Of a DNA stretch of 45,921 bases, positions 31,563 to 38,868 are shown in pieces. This DNA comes from an uncultured Lachnospiraceae bacterium (lineage in GTDB: Bacteria > Bacillota_A > Clostridia > Lachnospirales > Lachnospiraceae): assembly GCA_902773195.1 (NCBI GenBank), contig CACYDL010000001.1, positions 1 to 45,921 of the forward strand, in the 5' to 3' direction. The stretch's first letter is position 1, and the number at the start of each line of letters is the position of its first letter. The translations under genes were made by a program, and so were the position numbers. The notes under the pieces were generated by a model. It was not told where the DNA came from, searched no databases, and saw only the letters and a program-made list of their open reading frames with translations.

Positions 31563-33518
31563 TCAGCTCTTTGCCTTCGGCACCCCGCTCACCTGGACCG
31601 TCTCCCTCACCTTGTCGGTGAGCTCCCAAAGCTCGGGGAGACTTCCCACGACGTTGTCGTTGAGCCAGTCCATCTCGATGATCTCGAGGTTTGAAAGTCT
31701 CGGGCTGTCCGCCGTCTTGATGATCCCCTCCTGACTCCTCAGCTCGCCGTCAAAGGGATTCAGCGTCCCGCTGATCAGGCCGTTCTTCAGCGTCCCGACG
31801 AGCTTTCTCGAGTAATAGGAGATGTGCTTGCTCATGATCACGTCGATCACGCCGGACTGCATGCCCCACCAGTAGTTGAGGGCCTGGTCCGGCCTTACGA
31901 TATCTCTCGCGTTCCAGGTCCCGTTGAGAATCGTCCGCACGATCAGCGTGTAGTATTTTCCCCAGTCCCAGACCGGCGCGGCGAGATTGAGCACCTGGCC
32001 GTCCTCTCCGATCCGGTAGATGCCGTATTCCCTGGAGGCGTTCTGCGGCTTGATGAGATCGGGCCCGGAGTAGACGCTCACGCCCTTTTCCCTCATGTCC
32101 GCCCTCCAGTCGACGTCCTTCACCGACGCCCAGGTGAGGTAGAGCTTCGCCTGAGGATCGATCATGGCGGCGCCGATGGCGAAGGCGTTGATATTGGCCA
32201 TGGTCCCGTAGATCGGGTAATCCGCGCGGAAGCCGATCCGGTGGTTCTCGGCGACCGAGGCCGCCAGGGCTCCCATGAGGAATTTCGCCTCGTACATCCT
32301 GCCGTAGTAGGTGCGGACCGCGTTGTGCGAAAGGTTGACCGAGCAGTTCATGAATTTCGTCTTCGGATAACGGATCGCGCAGCGGAGCGTCTCCGCCATC
32401 TGGGTGGGGGAGACGGTGACGATGAGGTCGTCCTCGTCGGCGACGGCGGCCTCGACCGCATGGCGGACGTCCTCGTCGGTGGCGCAGCCCTCGTATTTGA
32501 TCGTGTCGACGATTCCCTCGTAGTTCTGCTGCAGCGCGTTCCTTCCCAGCTCGTGTCCGTAGACCCAGCTGGACTCGCCGGGCGTTCTGTCATAGATGAA
32601 CGCCGCCTTGAGGGGATGGGCCTCGGTGTAGAGCCGGGGCTTCACGATGACGCCGAGGACGGTCTCCGCCGCGTTCGGCGCGCCGGCCTTCTCGATGTCC
32701 TCCGGGGAGTCGACCACCGTGATGCGCTCCTCGCCCGATCCTGTCAGGAATTCGTTCCAGATCCGGGCGATCCGCTTCTCCAGCACCTCCTTCTTCTCGT
32801 CCAGAAGGCTCCCGATGCTGAAAATCGACAGATAGATGAGGAAGGCGTCTCCGGCGGTGAGGGCGAGCCGCTCCCCGCCGCGGGCGTTGAACATCTCCTC
32901 GAAGCGCCCGAAGGCGTACCGCACCGAGCTCACCAGCTCCTCCGGCCAGGGGTCGTCCAGCGTCTGTCCGGCGATCTCCGCCAGCCGCGCGTAGCCCCCC
33001 TCCGAGGAGAACGTGATCCCGTAGATCGGGCACACGTCAAAAAACCGGAGAAACTCGTAGTAGATTTTATTCCACAGATCATCGGTCCGCTTCGGCAGGA
33101 CCCGGGTGATATCCGCGAGAATAAGCGGCATATCCATGTACCGCATGACGGACACGCGCTTGTTCCCTTCCTGCACGTAGAATTTCTGCATGAACTCATA
33201 GACCTTGATGGGATCGCGGATGCCTTCGCTGACCTGGATGTCGCACAGCTGCTGCCATTTCATGGCAAATTCGGATTTCTCCGCCAGGATCGGCATAAAG
33301 GTTCTCGAGAACGCGTTCTGGCGTCCCTCGTCCCTTGTCCCTGTGATCATGGAGATCGGTATCTCCATCAGGCCCACGGGAAATTCGCCGGCAATCCCCT
33401 GACCGCCGGTGATGTAATCCAGAGACGGCGGGTACGGATAGCGCCCCGCGGAGATATCCCGATGCACGTCGCGCACGCCGATGCGGCGCGCCTTGTTGTA
33501 GTCGTTCAGCAATGCCAT
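31563..33518 (-). CDS. Cytoplasmic BMP/PnrA-like protein with ParB-like N-terminal half
   Basis: A 651-residue protein. The C-terminal part from about 300 (LKAAFIYDRTPGESSWVYGH, then CSVNLSHNAVRTYYGRMYEA, VAENHRIGFRADYPIYG and LTWASVKDV) matches BMP-family nucleoside-binding proteins, normally lipid-anchored ABC-transporter components. There is no signal peptide or lipobox. The N-terminal ~300 residues contain RDPIKVYEFMQKFYVQEGNKRVSVMRYM, resembling a ParB/sulfiredoxin-like core (the GNKR motif). The protein therefore looks intracellular, perhaps a ligand sensor. A hairpin at 33526-33547 covers its weak ribosome-binding site. I have a vague memory of similar proteins in Lachnospiraceae under the BMP name. 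Confidence 0.78.
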   Translation of the reverse strand: MALLNDYNKARRIGVRDVHRDISAGRYPYPPSLDYITGGQGIAGEFPVGLMEIPISMITGTRDEGRQNAFSRTFMPILAEKSEFAMKWQQLCDIQVSEGIRDPIKVYEFMQKFYVQEGNKRVSVMRYMDMPLILADITRVLPKRTDDLWNKIYYEFLRFFDVCPIYGITFSSEGGYARLAEIAGQTLDDPWPEELVSSVRYAFGRFEEMFNARGGERLALTAGDAFLIYLSIFSIGSLLDEKKEVLEKRIARIWNEFLTGSGEERITVVDSPEDIEKAGAPNAAETVLGVIVKPRLYTEAHPLKAAFIYDRTPGESSWVYGHELGRNALQQNYEGIVDTIKYEGCATDEDVRHAVEAAVADEDDLIVTVSPTQMAETLRCAIRYPKTKFMNCSVNLSHNAVRTYYGRMYEAKFLMGALAASVAENHRIGFRADYPIYGTMANINAFAIGAAMIDPQAKLYLTWASVKDVDWRADMREKGVSVYSGPDLIKPQNASREYGIYRIGEDGQVLNLAAPVWDWGKYYTLIVRTILNGTWNARDIVRPDQALNYWWGMQSGVIDVIMSKHISYYSRKLVGTLKNGLISGTLNPFDGELRSQEGIIKTADSPRLSNLEIIEMDWLNDNVVGSLPELWELTDKVRETVQVSGVPKAKS

Positions 33519-33525
33519 GTTATAA

Positions 33526-33563
33526 CCTGTCTTTCCGAAAAGACAGGAGACGCCTCCGCCTCC
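33526..33563 (-). promoter_or_regulatory. Leader hairpins that could switch access to the BMP ribosome-binding site
   Basis: On minus, CCTGTCTTT-TCGG-AAAGACAGG (33526-33547) is a perfect 9-bp stem whose 3' arm contains the only SD-like sequence (GACAGG), 7 nt before the ATG. The 5' arm CCTG can alternatively pair in CAGGAG-N10-CTCCTG just upstream, freeing the SD. The two stems exclude each other. Confidence 0.45.
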
Positions 33564-33581
33564 TGCCTCTCTGATTCGTTT

Positions 33582-34595
33582 TTATTGATAGCCTTCCGGA
33601 TTCCTGCTCTGCCAGTTCCACGCGTCACGGCACATGTCCTCGATGCCCCGCTCCGCCTTCCAGCCGAGCACCTTCTCCGCCTTCGAGGGATCGGAGTAGC
33701 ACCGGGCGATGTCTCCGGGCCGTCTCGGGTCGATCACGTAGGGAAGCTCCCTGCCGCAGGCCTTTTCGAAAGCCTTTACGATGTCGAGCACGCTGTATCC
33801 GATCCCGGTGCCGAGGTTGAAGACGTTCACGCCCTCAAGCTTCTCCATCCCCTCGATCGCCTTTACGTGGCCTTTCGCGAGATCGACGACGTGGATGTAA
33901 TCGCGGACGCCCGTTCCGTCCGGGGTGTCGTAGTCGTCTCCGAAGACATGGATCTTCTCCAGCTTGCCGCCGGCGACCTGGGCGACGTAGGGCAGCAGGT
34001 TGTTCGGGATCCCCTTGGGATCCTCGCCGATCAGGCCGCTCTCATGGGCGCCGATCGGGTTGAAGTAGCGCAGAAGCATCACGCGCCACTCGCTGTCGCT
34101 CTTCCATATATCGGTGAGAATGCGCTCCTGCATGGCCTTCGTGGTGCCGTAGGGATTGGTGGTCTCTCCCAGGGGGCATTCCTCGGTGATCGGCACGAAG
34201 GCCGGATCCCCGTAGACCGTGGCCGAGCTGGAGAACACGATCTTCCGGCAGCCGTGACGGCGCATCACGTCGCACAGGACGAGCGTCGTCATCAGGTTGT
34301 TGTGGTAGTATTCGATCGGCTTCCTGGTCGACTCCCCCACCGCCTTGTAGCCGGCAAAATGAATGACGGCGTCGATCTTCTCGCGGTCAAAGAGGCCGGA
34401 GAGCGCCTCGCGGTCGAGGACGTCCATCTCGTAGAAGGCAGGTCTCTTTCCGGTGATGGTCTCGATCCTGTCCACCACGAGAGCCTTTGAGTTGTACAGA
34501 TTGTCGGCGATAACGACTTCATAGCCGGCGTTGAGAAGCTCGACGACCGTGTGGCTCCCGATGAAGCCGGTTCCTCCTGTGACAAGTATTTTCAT
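33582..34595 (-). CDS. galE: UDP-glucose 4-epimerase
   Basis: A 337-residue short-chain-dehydrogenase-type epimerase of the Leloir pathway, interconverting UDP-glucose and UDP-galactose. NAD-binding GGTGFIGSHTVVELL at the N-terminus, DVLDREALSGLF, the SSSATVYGDP motif and catalytic YGTTKAMQE are intact, as is the C-terminal RPGDIARCYSDPSKA. Its start is 22 nt after the galK stop. A BMP-family gene follows 63 nt downstream. Confidence 0.97.
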   Translation of the reverse strand: MKILVTGGTGFIGSHTVVELLNAGYEVVIADNLYNSKALVVDRIETITGKRPAFYEMDVLDREALSGLFDREKIDAVIHFAGYKAVGESTRKPIEYYHNNLMTTLVLCDVMRRHGCRKIVFSSSATVYGDPAFVPITEECPLGETTNPYGTTKAMQERILTDIWKSDSEWRVMLLRYFNPIGAHESGLIGEDPKGIPNNLLPYVAQVAGGKLEKIHVFGDDYDTPDGTGVRDYIHVVDLAKGHVKAIEGMEKLEGVNVFNLGTGIGYSVLDIVKAFEKACGRELPYVIDPRRPGDIARCYSDPSKAEKVLGWKAERGIEDMCRDAWNWQSRNPEGYQ

Positions 34596-34617
34596 TTCCG
34601 CACCTCCAAACTGTCTT

Positions 34618-35844
34618 TCAGCTGATCCTGTGGGCGCCCTCGCCGGCCTCGATCACATAGAACTCGGCGGACTTCGAGGGATATTTCTCCGCGTAGGCCG
34701 CGGAAAGCTTCGTCCTGAATTCGTCGATGGCCTCGTCTCTCACGATGCTCACGGTGCAGCCTCCGAATCCGCCTCCCGTGATCCGGCTTCCGAGCACGCC
34801 CGGCACCTTCCACGCCTCGTCCACGAGGAAATCGATCTCCTCGCAGGACACGTCGTAGTCGTCGCGCAGAGAGACGTGGGATTCGTTCATCAGTTCGCCG
34901 AAACGCGCGATATCACCGGCGTTGAGGGCCGCCACCGCCTCGATGGTGCGGTAGTTCTCGTTCACCGCGTGTCTGGCACGGCTTCTGACCGGTTCCTCAA
35001 GGAGCGGCTCCATCTCCGCAAACGCCTCGGGCGTCAGCGCCCCGAGGGAGGCGAGCTCCTCCGGCCGGCGGGCTTCCCTCAGCAGGGTGAGGGCCGTCTC
35101 GCACTCCTCGCGCCTCGTGTTGTAGCCGGAGTTCACGAGCTGATGCTTGACGTTGCTGTTGGTGATGACGATCTTCATCCCGTCGAGAGCGAGGGGCGCG
35201 TACTGGTATTCCAGTGTGTTGGTGTCGAGGAAGATCGCGTGGTTCTTCTTTCCCATGGCGGACGCGAACTGATCCATGATGCCGCAGTTCATGCCGACGT
35301 ACGCGCTCTCCGCCCTCTGGCCGAAGACGGCCAGATCCACCTGGCTGACGTCCCCGAATCCGTAGAGCTCCCTGAGCACCAGACCCGTCAGCACCTCCAG
35401 GGATGCCGAGGAGGAAAGACCCGAGCCCGCCGGGATGTTGCCGTAGTACAGCACGTCCAGGCCGGTGGGGAGACGGTACCCCTTCTCCGCGAAGGCCCAG
35501 ATCACGCCTCTGGGATAGCCGGTCCAGTCGGAGGCGCCGGCCGCGTCATTCTCTCCGCCCGCGCTGCCGTCCAGACGAAGCGAGGGATCGTCGAGGGAAC
35601 ACTCCGTCACGCTCCCGCTGCGGATATTCAGGGACGCGAAACGGATCGTGCGGTCGTCCCGCTTCCTCGCGGCGGCGTAGGTGCCGAGCGTCAGGGCGCA
35701 GGGGAATACATGGCCGCCGTTGTAGTCCGTGTGTTCACCGATGAGATTGACCCTGCCCGGGGCGAAGAACACGCCCTCCTCCGGGTATCCGAATATCTTT
35801 TCGAAGTTCTCTTTCAGCTCCTCGAGAATCCTCTTCTCTTCCAT
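34618..35844 (-). CDS. galK: Galactokinase
   Basis: A 408-residue GHMP kinase that phosphorylates galactose with ATP. Motifs: substrate-binding GRVNLIGEHTDYNGGHVFP near residue 30, the ATP loop PAGSGLSSSASLEVLTG, and C-terminal GSRITGGGFGGCTVSIV. The length is normal. It is first in galK-galE-BMP-phosphoesterase behind a good promoter (35934-35962). galT is not in the window. Confidence 0.97.
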   Translation of the reverse strand: MEEKRILEELKENFEKIFGYPEEGVFFAPGRVNLIGEHTDYNGGHVFPCALTLGTYAAARKRDDRTIRFASLNIRSGSVTECSLDDPSLRLDGSAGGENDAAGASDWTGYPRGVIWAFAEKGYRLPTGLDVLYYGNIPAGSGLSSSASLEVLTGLVLRELYGFGDVSQVDLAVFGQRAESAYVGMNCGIMDQFASAMGKKNHAIFLDTNTLEYQYAPLALDGMKIVITNSNVKHQLVNSGYNTRREECETALTLLREARRPEELASLGALTPEAFAEMEPLLEEPVRSRARHAVNENYRTIEAVAALNAGDIARFGELMNESHVSLRDDYDVSCEEIDFLVDEAWKVPGVLGSRITGGGFGGCTVSIVRDEAIDEFRTKLSAAYAEKYPSKSAEFYVIEAGEGAHRIS

Positions 35845-35933
35845 AAACGCCTCCTGTGCCGGTTGCGCCGCCCGTCCGTCCCGATGACGCCGGGCCGCCT
35901 CTTCTTCGCGCCTCTTTCATCCCGCGCACCTGT

Positions 35934-35962
35934 ATCATAAGCCACGGGTGCCGGTTCAGCAA
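35934..35962 (-). promoter_or_regulatory. Predicted sigma-A promoter of galK-galE
   Basis: On minus, -35 TTGCTG (35957-35962), a 17-nt spacer and -10 TATGAT (35934-35939). A GC-rich hairpin (GGCCGCC/GGCGGCC, about 36006-36032) just upstream could end the DUF1846 transcript. Confidence 0.6.
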
Positions 35963-36035
35963 GTTCTTATTGTCCACTCAAGCAGTCGTTTTGTCGGATA
36001 AGGCCGCCCGGAACGCATCCCGGCGGCCTCTCCCG

Positions 36036-37520
36036 TCATCTGTGATAGAGCTTCTTGCTCTCGTAATTCGGTTCGCAGGTCAGGTTGATCCCCAGCGTCT
36101 TGAAGACGCCCTCGTCGATCTGGGAAAGAATGACGGAGGAATGGGCCTCGAGACCCTTGAGATTCGGGACCTGGGCCAGCGCCCTGCCGGCGTTCTCGTC
36201 GTTCACCGCGGCGACGGAGAGGGCGATGAGAAGCTCGTTGAGGTGAAGCAGGGAGCTGTGATCTCCCAGCGTTCTCGTCTTGAGGTCCATGATCGGCTCG
36301 ATAAAGGCCGGCGGTATCAGCTGCACCTCGTCCGCGATTCCCGCCAGATACTTCAGGGCGTTGAGAAGCAGCGCCGAGCTGGCGCCGAGCAGCACGGACG
36401 TCTTGCCCGTGATGATGGTCCCGTCCTCCATCTCCATGGCCGCCGCCGGATTGCCGGTCTGCTCCGCGCGGATATTGGCGGCCGCGACGACCGGTCTGTC
36501 AGCCGCCGAGATTCCCGCCTTCTTCATCAGAAGCTCGATCCTGCGCACCGGCTCGTCACCGGCGTTGCCCTTGCGCTTCTCGCACTCCGCCTGATAGAAC
36601 CGGCGGATGATCTCCTGATCCGCCGCGCGGCGGACCGCCTCGTCGTCAAAGATGCAGTTCCCCACCATGTTGACCCCCATGTCCGTCGGGGATTTGTAGG
36701 GAGAGCTCCCGGAAATCTTCTCAAAGATCGCGTTGAGCACCGGGAACACCTCGACGTCGCGGTTGTAGTTGACCACCGTGTCGCCGTAGGCCTCCAGATG
36801 GAAGGGATCGATCATATTGACGTCGTCCAGATCCGCCGTCGCCGCCTCGTAGGCGAGGTTGACGGGGTGGTTGAGCGGAAGGTTCCAGATGGGGAAGGTC
36901 TCGAATTTCGCGTAGCCCGCGTCCACGCCCCTCTTGTGCTCGTGGTAGAGCTGCGACAGGCAGGTGGCCATCTTTCCGCTGCCGGGTCCCGGCGCGGTGA
37001 CGACCACGAGGGGTCGCGTGGTCTCGATGTAGTCGTTCCGGCCGAATCCGTCGTCGCTGACGATCAGCGGGATGTCCGCCGGATATCCCGGGATCGGATA
37101 ATGTCGGTACACTCTCAGTCCGAGGGCCTTCAGCTTCTTTTCGTAGACGATGGTCGCCGGCTGCTCCGAAAAACGGGTCAGCACGACCGAGCCCACCGTC
37201 AGTCCGTCCCCCGTGAAGGCGTCCACCAGGCGCAGAAGATCCATATCATAGGTGATGCCGAGATCGCCGCGCACCTTGTTTTTCTCGATGTCGGCCGCGT
37301 TGATCGCGATGACGATCTCGCACTGGTCCCGAAGCTCCTTCAGCATCGTGATCTTTGAATCCGGATGAAAGCCGGGAAGCACGCGGGATGCGTGATAATC
37401 GTCGAAAAGCTTGCCGCCGAATTCAAGATAGAGTTTTCCTCCGAACTGGCTGATCCTCTCCCGTATATGTTCCGACTGGGTCTTCAGGTACTTGTCATTG
37501 TCAAATCCGGTCTTTGCCAT
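36036..37520 (-). CDS. DUF1846-family protein
   Basis: A 494-residue cytoplasmic protein of the DUF1846 family, conserved in Firmicutes and structurally ATPase-like but of unsettled function. The N-terminus reads MAKTGFDNDKYLKTQSEHIR. A P-loop-like TAPGPGSGKMATCLSQLYH lies in the middle, and the C-terminal domain is helical with repeated AAANIRAEQTG-like segments. ATG 37520 has GGAGGG 6 nt upstream. An in-frame upstream extension runs through the 52-bp repeats and is rejected. Terminator-like hairpins follow before galK. Confidence 0.9.
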   Translation of the reverse strand: MAKTGFDNDKYLKTQSEHIRERISQFGGKLYLEFGGKLFDDYHASRVLPGFHPDSKITMLKELRDQCEIVIAINAADIEKNKVRGDLGITYDMDLLRLVDAFTGDGLTVGSVVLTRFSEQPATIVYEKKLKALGLRVYRHYPIPGYPADIPLIVSDDGFGRNDYIETTRPLVVVTAPGPGSGKMATCLSQLYHEHKRGVDAGYAKFETFPIWNLPLNHPVNLAYEAATADLDDVNMIDPFHLEAYGDTVVNYNRDVEVFPVLNAIFEKISGSSPYKSPTDMGVNMVGNCIFDDEAVRRAADQEIIRRFYQAECEKRKGNAGDEPVRRIELLMKKAGISAADRPVVAAANIRAEQTGNPAAAMEMEDGTIITGKTSVLLGASSALLLNALKYLAGIADEVQLIPPAFIEPIMDLKTRTLGDHSSLLHLNELLIALSVAAVNDENAGRALAQVPNLKGLEAHSSVILSQIDEGVFKTLGINLTCEPNYESKKLYHR

Positions 37521-37529
37521 AATACCCTC

Positions 37530-37633
37530 CATCTCGTGCGCGGTGCGCGAGGCACTTGTGCCCGCGGTGCGCGCGCGGCTCCATCTCGTGCGCGGTGCGC
37601 GAGGCACCTGGGCCAGCGGTGCGCGCGCGGTTC
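37530..37633. repeat. 52-bp direct duplication in the DUF1846 leader
   Basis: Two adjacent 52-bp units (37530-37581 and 37582-37633), differing at about five positions, immediately upstream of the DUF1846 ribosome-binding site; very rich in GCGC words. Between this and 37793 I see only possible weak promoter-like AT sequence near 37675-37720. Confidence 0.85.
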
Positions 37634-37793
37634 AACTATCGCGCGGCTCGTTCTGCCTTACGGATTTCCCCTCAGATTCTTTCCGCTATGTATCAAATAA
37701 TAACATACGGTCCGCCCGATTTCCATTCGAATATGCGGCCGCCCGTCTTTTTCCGGCCGGCGGTTTCCCGTTCTTTTCCGAATCCGCCCAAAA

Positions 37794-37859
37794 TAAAAAA
37801 AGCCGCGGAAACAGCGGCTTTTCCGGATCCGGCCGCCGCCCTCCCGGCAGCCGGATCCG
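37794..37859 (-). terminator. Tandem hairpins and intrinsic terminator after the 61-aa gene
   Basis: On minus, directly after the stop, a perfect 10-bp stem CGGATCCGGC/GCCGGATCCG (37824-37833 with 37850-37859) is followed by a second stem AGCCGC/GCGGCT (37801-37819). A T-rich tract then follows (A run 37794-37800 on plus). Confidence 0.8.
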
Positions 37860-37860
37860 A

Positions 37861-38046
37861 TTATAGCTCCTCCGGGCCGTCGATTCTCTCAAACAGCTCC
37901 GGATCCCCCGCGGCGCTCACATATTCCAGCTCCTGTGTGCTGAGCGCCTTTCCGGCGCAGCGTCCCCGGGTCTCCCCGATCACCGCCGCCAGCTTCGGAT
38001 TTCCGATAAATTTCTGGTAATCAAACAAATCTGTCAGTCTCGCCAT
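37861..38046 (-). CDS. 61-residue conserved-looking small protein
   Basis: A small protein starting MARLTDLFDYQKFIGNPKLA and continuing to LSTQELEYVSAAGDPE, then an acidic tail. GGAGG lies 7 nt before ATG 38046; the ATG two codons upstream is too close to that site. No signal or membrane segment. The shape (helical lead, then LS..ELE.VSAAG) is reminiscent of peptide leader sequences, but no modification enzyme lies nearby and the function is unknown. Confidence 0.7.
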   Translation of the reverse strand: MARLTDLFDYQKFIGNPKLAAVIGETRGRCAGKALSTQELEYVSAAGDPELFERIDGPEEL

Positions 38047-38074
38047 GCGCATACCTCCGGGTCACGGCCCATCC

Positions 38075-38203
38075 TCAGGCCGGTACCGCTGCCTCCGGGG
38101 GCATGACCTGGATGTTGTGCTCCAGGCAGTAACGGACTCCCATGCTGTATTCTTCGAAGCATCTATGAAAGAACTCTCTGATTCTGCTGAATAATGTCTT
38201 CAT
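38075..38203 (-). CDS. 42-residue small peptide
   Basis: An ATG at 38203 with AAGGAG upstream opens a 42-codon frame starting MKTLFSRIREFFHRCFEEYS, continuing with MGVRYCLEHNIQVMPPEAA. The first half is an amphipathic basic/aromatic helix, with two cysteines (residues 15 and 26). It lies 28 nt before the 61-aa gene, in the same direction, so the two are probably co-transcribed. I do not recognise a family with certainty. Confidence 0.65.
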   Translation of the reverse strand: MKTLFSRIREFFHRCFEEYSMGVRYCLEHNIQVMPPEAAVPA

Positions 38204-38276
38204 CCTTTTTCTCTCCTTCCGGGCTTCCAGCGCCCTTACATCCTGTTATACGAACCGCAGGAAGGCGGGGCCACCG

Positions 38277-38305
38277 AAAAGAGAATATTTCCGGAATCTC
38301 TTCCG
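38277..38305 (-). terminator. Weak terminator candidate after the Feo/HMA operon
   Basis: On minus, AAGAGA and TCTCTT (38297-38302 and 38279-38284) flank a 12-nt loop and are followed by a short T run. The stem is only about 6 bp. Confidence 0.3.
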
Positions 38306-38321
38306 TCCTCAAAAAACAGTT

Positions 38322-38705
38322 TCACGCCCCGGAGACTTTTCCGGTCCGGCAGGACGTGACGACGTAGCCGGCTCCGCGGACGGCTGTCCGCAGGGCCGTC
38401 TCATCCGGTTCCGTCTTGCACAGCACCTTTGCCTTCCGGGTGCTGATCGAGACTTTTGCCCACACGCCGTCCAGTTCGTTGAGCGCGTTTTCGACCCTGC
38501 GGGCGCAGTTCTCGCAGGTCATACCGCCGATCTCAAGGGCGGCCTCATACGGATAATGGCTTTTATTCCGGTCCGCGGCGGCGTTTCTCCTGACCGCCTC
38601 CTCGTGTTCTCCGCAGCATCCGCCCCCTCTGCGGTATCTTCGCGCGGCGGCGCAGGCGGCAAGAACGGCAAGCAGAACCAGGCCGGCCGTAAGAACGGCG
38701 TTCAT
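38322..38705 (-). CDS. Membrane-anchored heavy-metal-associated (HMA) domain protein
   Basis: A 127-residue protein. One N-terminal transmembrane segment (about 3-22) is followed by a Gly/Cys-rich linker (RRGGGCCGEHEE) and an HMA metal-binding domain (about 50-120) with the metal ligands in GGMTCENCARRVENALN. It likely binds Cu(I) or Fe-related metals and delivers them to or from a transporter. It overlaps the Cys-rich gene by 4 nt (ATGA), tying it to the feo operon. Confidence 0.85.
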   Translation of the reverse strand: MNAVLTAGLVLLAVLAACAAARRYRRGGGCCGEHEEAVRRNAAADRNKSHYPYEAALEIGGMTCENCARRVENALNELDGVWAKVSISTRKAKVLCKTEPDETALRTAVRGAGYVVTSCRTGKVSGA

Positions 38706-38863
38706 GATCCGGAATCCTCCTTTCTTCTTCGGCAGGAGAGGCCGCATCCGGCGCACTCTCCTCCGCAGCTTCTCCCTTCCGCGCGGTTTCTCAGGATGCT
38801 TCTCAGCGCCGCCGCGGCGGCGGCGCCGACCAGAAGCAGAAGTACGATATCCAGTCCGCTCAT
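38702..38863 (-). CDS. FeoB-associated Cys-rich membrane peptide
   Basis: A 53-residue peptide beginning MSGLDIVLLLLVGAAAAAA, one transmembrane helix, then a cytoplasmic Cys-rich tail (SCGGECAGCGLSCRRRKE) with four cysteines. This is the usual form of the small Cys-rich proteins that follow feoB in clostridia; they are thought to help the transporter or bind iron. It starts 5 nt after the feoB stop with a GAGGTG site and overlaps the HMA gene by 4 nt. Confidence 0.85.
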   Translation of the reverse strand: MSGLDIVLLLLVGAAAAAALRSILRNRAEGRSCGGECAGCGLSCRRRKEDSGS

Positions 38864-38868
38864 GTTTG

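Noticed and set aside
37521..37607. N-terminal extension of the DUF1846 protein
   Set aside because: The extra codons are translated from the 52-bp duplication, while ATG 37520 has a well-spaced GGAGGG.
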